7,148 nt of DNA from contig CAJMOO010000090.1 of NCBI GenBank assembly GCA_905215045.1, forward strand, positions 1-7,148, given 5' to 3'. Position numbers and translations under genes: made by a program. The notes under the pieces are model-generated. The model worked only from the letters and a program-made list of their open reading frames with translations, was not told where the DNA came from and searched no databases. Below are positions 6,516 through 7,148 of the stretch, in pieces; the first letter of the stretch is position 1, and each line of letters begins with the position of its first letter. This stretch comes from an uncultured bacterium. GTDB taxonomy: Bacteria > Bacillota_A > Clostridia > Lachnospirales > Lachnospiraceae.

Positions 6516-7019
6516 TTACTCAAATACCTTTTTTATACTGTCATAGTGCAGGAAAATCCCTTCCTGTGCAAATGCTTTGATCTCATCTATTGAGGCAAAC
6601 ATATAGCCATCAATCTCTGCTTCCTGAAAGTTTACATCACTGTCATCGATATCTAATGTAAAACGATAAACATCTACAAAATAGTTATCTCCTTCTCCTG
6701 GATTCTCTCTCTTGTATGTAAACATATATCCGCCTTCAGCATCTTTAACATCCAGTCCTGTTTCTTCTTTCACTTCACGAAGAACTGCATCATAAGATGC
6801 TTCCCCTGCCTGTGCAGCACCACCAGACACTTCCCACCATCCTGGTGCCCATGCCTTTGTCATAACTCTCTTTGTGATCAAAAATTTGCCATCTGATCTT
6901 CTAATGACTCCAAGAACTGTCAGATGATATTCATCATCTTTTAATGTCCAGTCATTTCTCTTCATTGTACGGCCTGTCAGTTGTTTATTCTTATCGTAAA
7001 TGTCCCATCTTTCTTCCAT
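6516..7019 (-). CDS. Nudix hydrolase
   Basis: This 167-residue cytoplasmic enzyme hydrolyses a nucleoside-diphosphate-linked (or related pyrophosphate) compound. The complete Nudix box is at 67-89: Gly67, Glu73, then REVKEETGL (81-89) with the metal-binding glutamates. The N-terminal lead EERWDIYDKNKQLTGRTMKR and the following EYHLTV resemble Nudix proteins annotated as isopentenyl-diphosphate-isomerase-like, but I see no equivalent of that enzyme's catalytic Cys motif, so the isomerase reaction is unlikely. ATG at 7019 has AAGGAG (7030-7035) 10 bases upstream. It is first of a two-gene operon with the MATE gene. Real substrate unknown; a house-cleaning role is plausible. Confidence 0.9.
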   Translation of the reverse strand: MEERWDIYDKNKQLTGRTMKRNDWTLKDDEYHLTVLGVIRRSDGKFLITKRVMTKAWAPGWWEVSGGAAQAGEASYDAVLREVKEETGLDVKDAEGGYMFTYKRENPGEGDNYFVDVYRFTLDIDDSDVNFQEAEIDGYMFASIDEIKAFAQEGIFLHYDSIKKVFE

Positions 7020-7053
7020 TTTTGCATTTCTCCTTGGGTGTGTTTCTTTATTA

Positions 7054-7082
7054 ATCTTAACATTTTACGAAATTTATTGCAA
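7054..7082 (-). promoter_or_regulatory. Probable promoter of the Nudix-MATE operon
   Basis: On the minus strand TTGCAA (7077-7082) and TAAGAT (7054-7059) are separated by exactly 17 bases (7060-7076). Transcription would start near 7047, about 28 bases before the Nudix ATG, with the AAGGAG site in the leader. The fit to a housekeeping sigma promoter is good, but it is a prediction from base pattern only. Confidence 0.6.
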
Positions 7083-7097
7083 ATTGTGATTTGTAGT

Positions 7098-7128
7098 TTG
7101 AAGACGGAAATTATTGGTGGAATATTAT
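7098..7128 (+). promoter_or_regulatory. Possible promoter for a gene beyond the window
   Basis: TTGAAG (7098-7103) and TATTAT (7123-7128) are 19 bases apart on the plus strand. This is a plausible but weak promoter because the spacer is long and the region is AT-rich. No coding start is visible in the remaining 20 bases, so it can only be tested with downstream sequence. Confidence 0.25.
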
Positions 7129-7148
7129 AAAAAGAGATCATGTGTCTG

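Noticed and set aside
6516..7019. Nudix protein as isopentenyl-diphosphate isomerase linked to the DXS-like gene
   Set aside because: It lacks the isomerase's catalytic cysteine motif and lies in a separate operon on the far side of the window.
1..7148. CRISPR array, tRNA, rRNA or origin
   Set aside because: I saw no regularly spaced direct repeats, cloverleaf-like sequence or cluster of replication-initiator boxes.

Overview
The window looks like chromosomal DNA from a low-GC, gut-type anaerobic Firmicute, most like the Lachnospiraceae. That placement is inference, from AT-rich codon use, strong AGGAG-type ribosome binding sites, TTG starts, a lipoprotein-anchored TAXI binding protein and MATE and Nudix genes of clostridial type. 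No ribosomal RNA or marker gene fixes the species.

Layout. Positions 1-236 hold no convincing gene. They form a slightly GC-richer stretch with nested inverted repeats and may be a mobile-element remnant. A 582-residue protein related to 1-deoxy-D-xylulose-5-phosphate synthase (DXS) lies on the minus strand at 237-1985. It keeps the thiamine-diphosphate machinery but lacks the two arginines that hold the substrate phosphate in true DXS. Divergent from it is a MerR-family regulator at 2102-2539. The gap between them carries a textbook MerR promoter facing the DXS-like gene (TTGACC, 19 bp, TATGAT) with a perfect 20-bp palindrome in the spacer. It also has a promoter facing merR and two further perfect inverted repeats.

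Downstream of merR on the same strand is a compact three-gene set: a TAXI-family solute-binding lipoprotein (2622-3602), a GltS-type sodium/glutamate symporter (3621-4808) and a small, highly charged, probably cytoplasmic 76-residue protein (4830-5060) that contains the motif NVAIPE(I/V)H twice. TAXI proteins normally serve TRAP transporters, and no TRAP membrane subunit is present here. The set therefore suggests a binding-protein-assisted GltS-type transporter with a small accessory protein. This is the most interesting candidate system in the window.

A hairpin at 5092-5128 separates this set from a convergent minus-strand operon: a Nudix hydrolase (6516-7019) followed with almost no gap by a MATE-family efflux protein (5138-6511). 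A good promoter lies just upstream of the Nudix gene. The last ~65 bases may hold a promoter for a gene beyond the window.

How the parts work together (inference): the MerR protein probably activates the DXS-like gene and represses itself. Because merR is only 82 bp from the transporter genes with no clear promoter or terminator between, the transporter may share its transcript. The Nudix/MATE pair looks independent.
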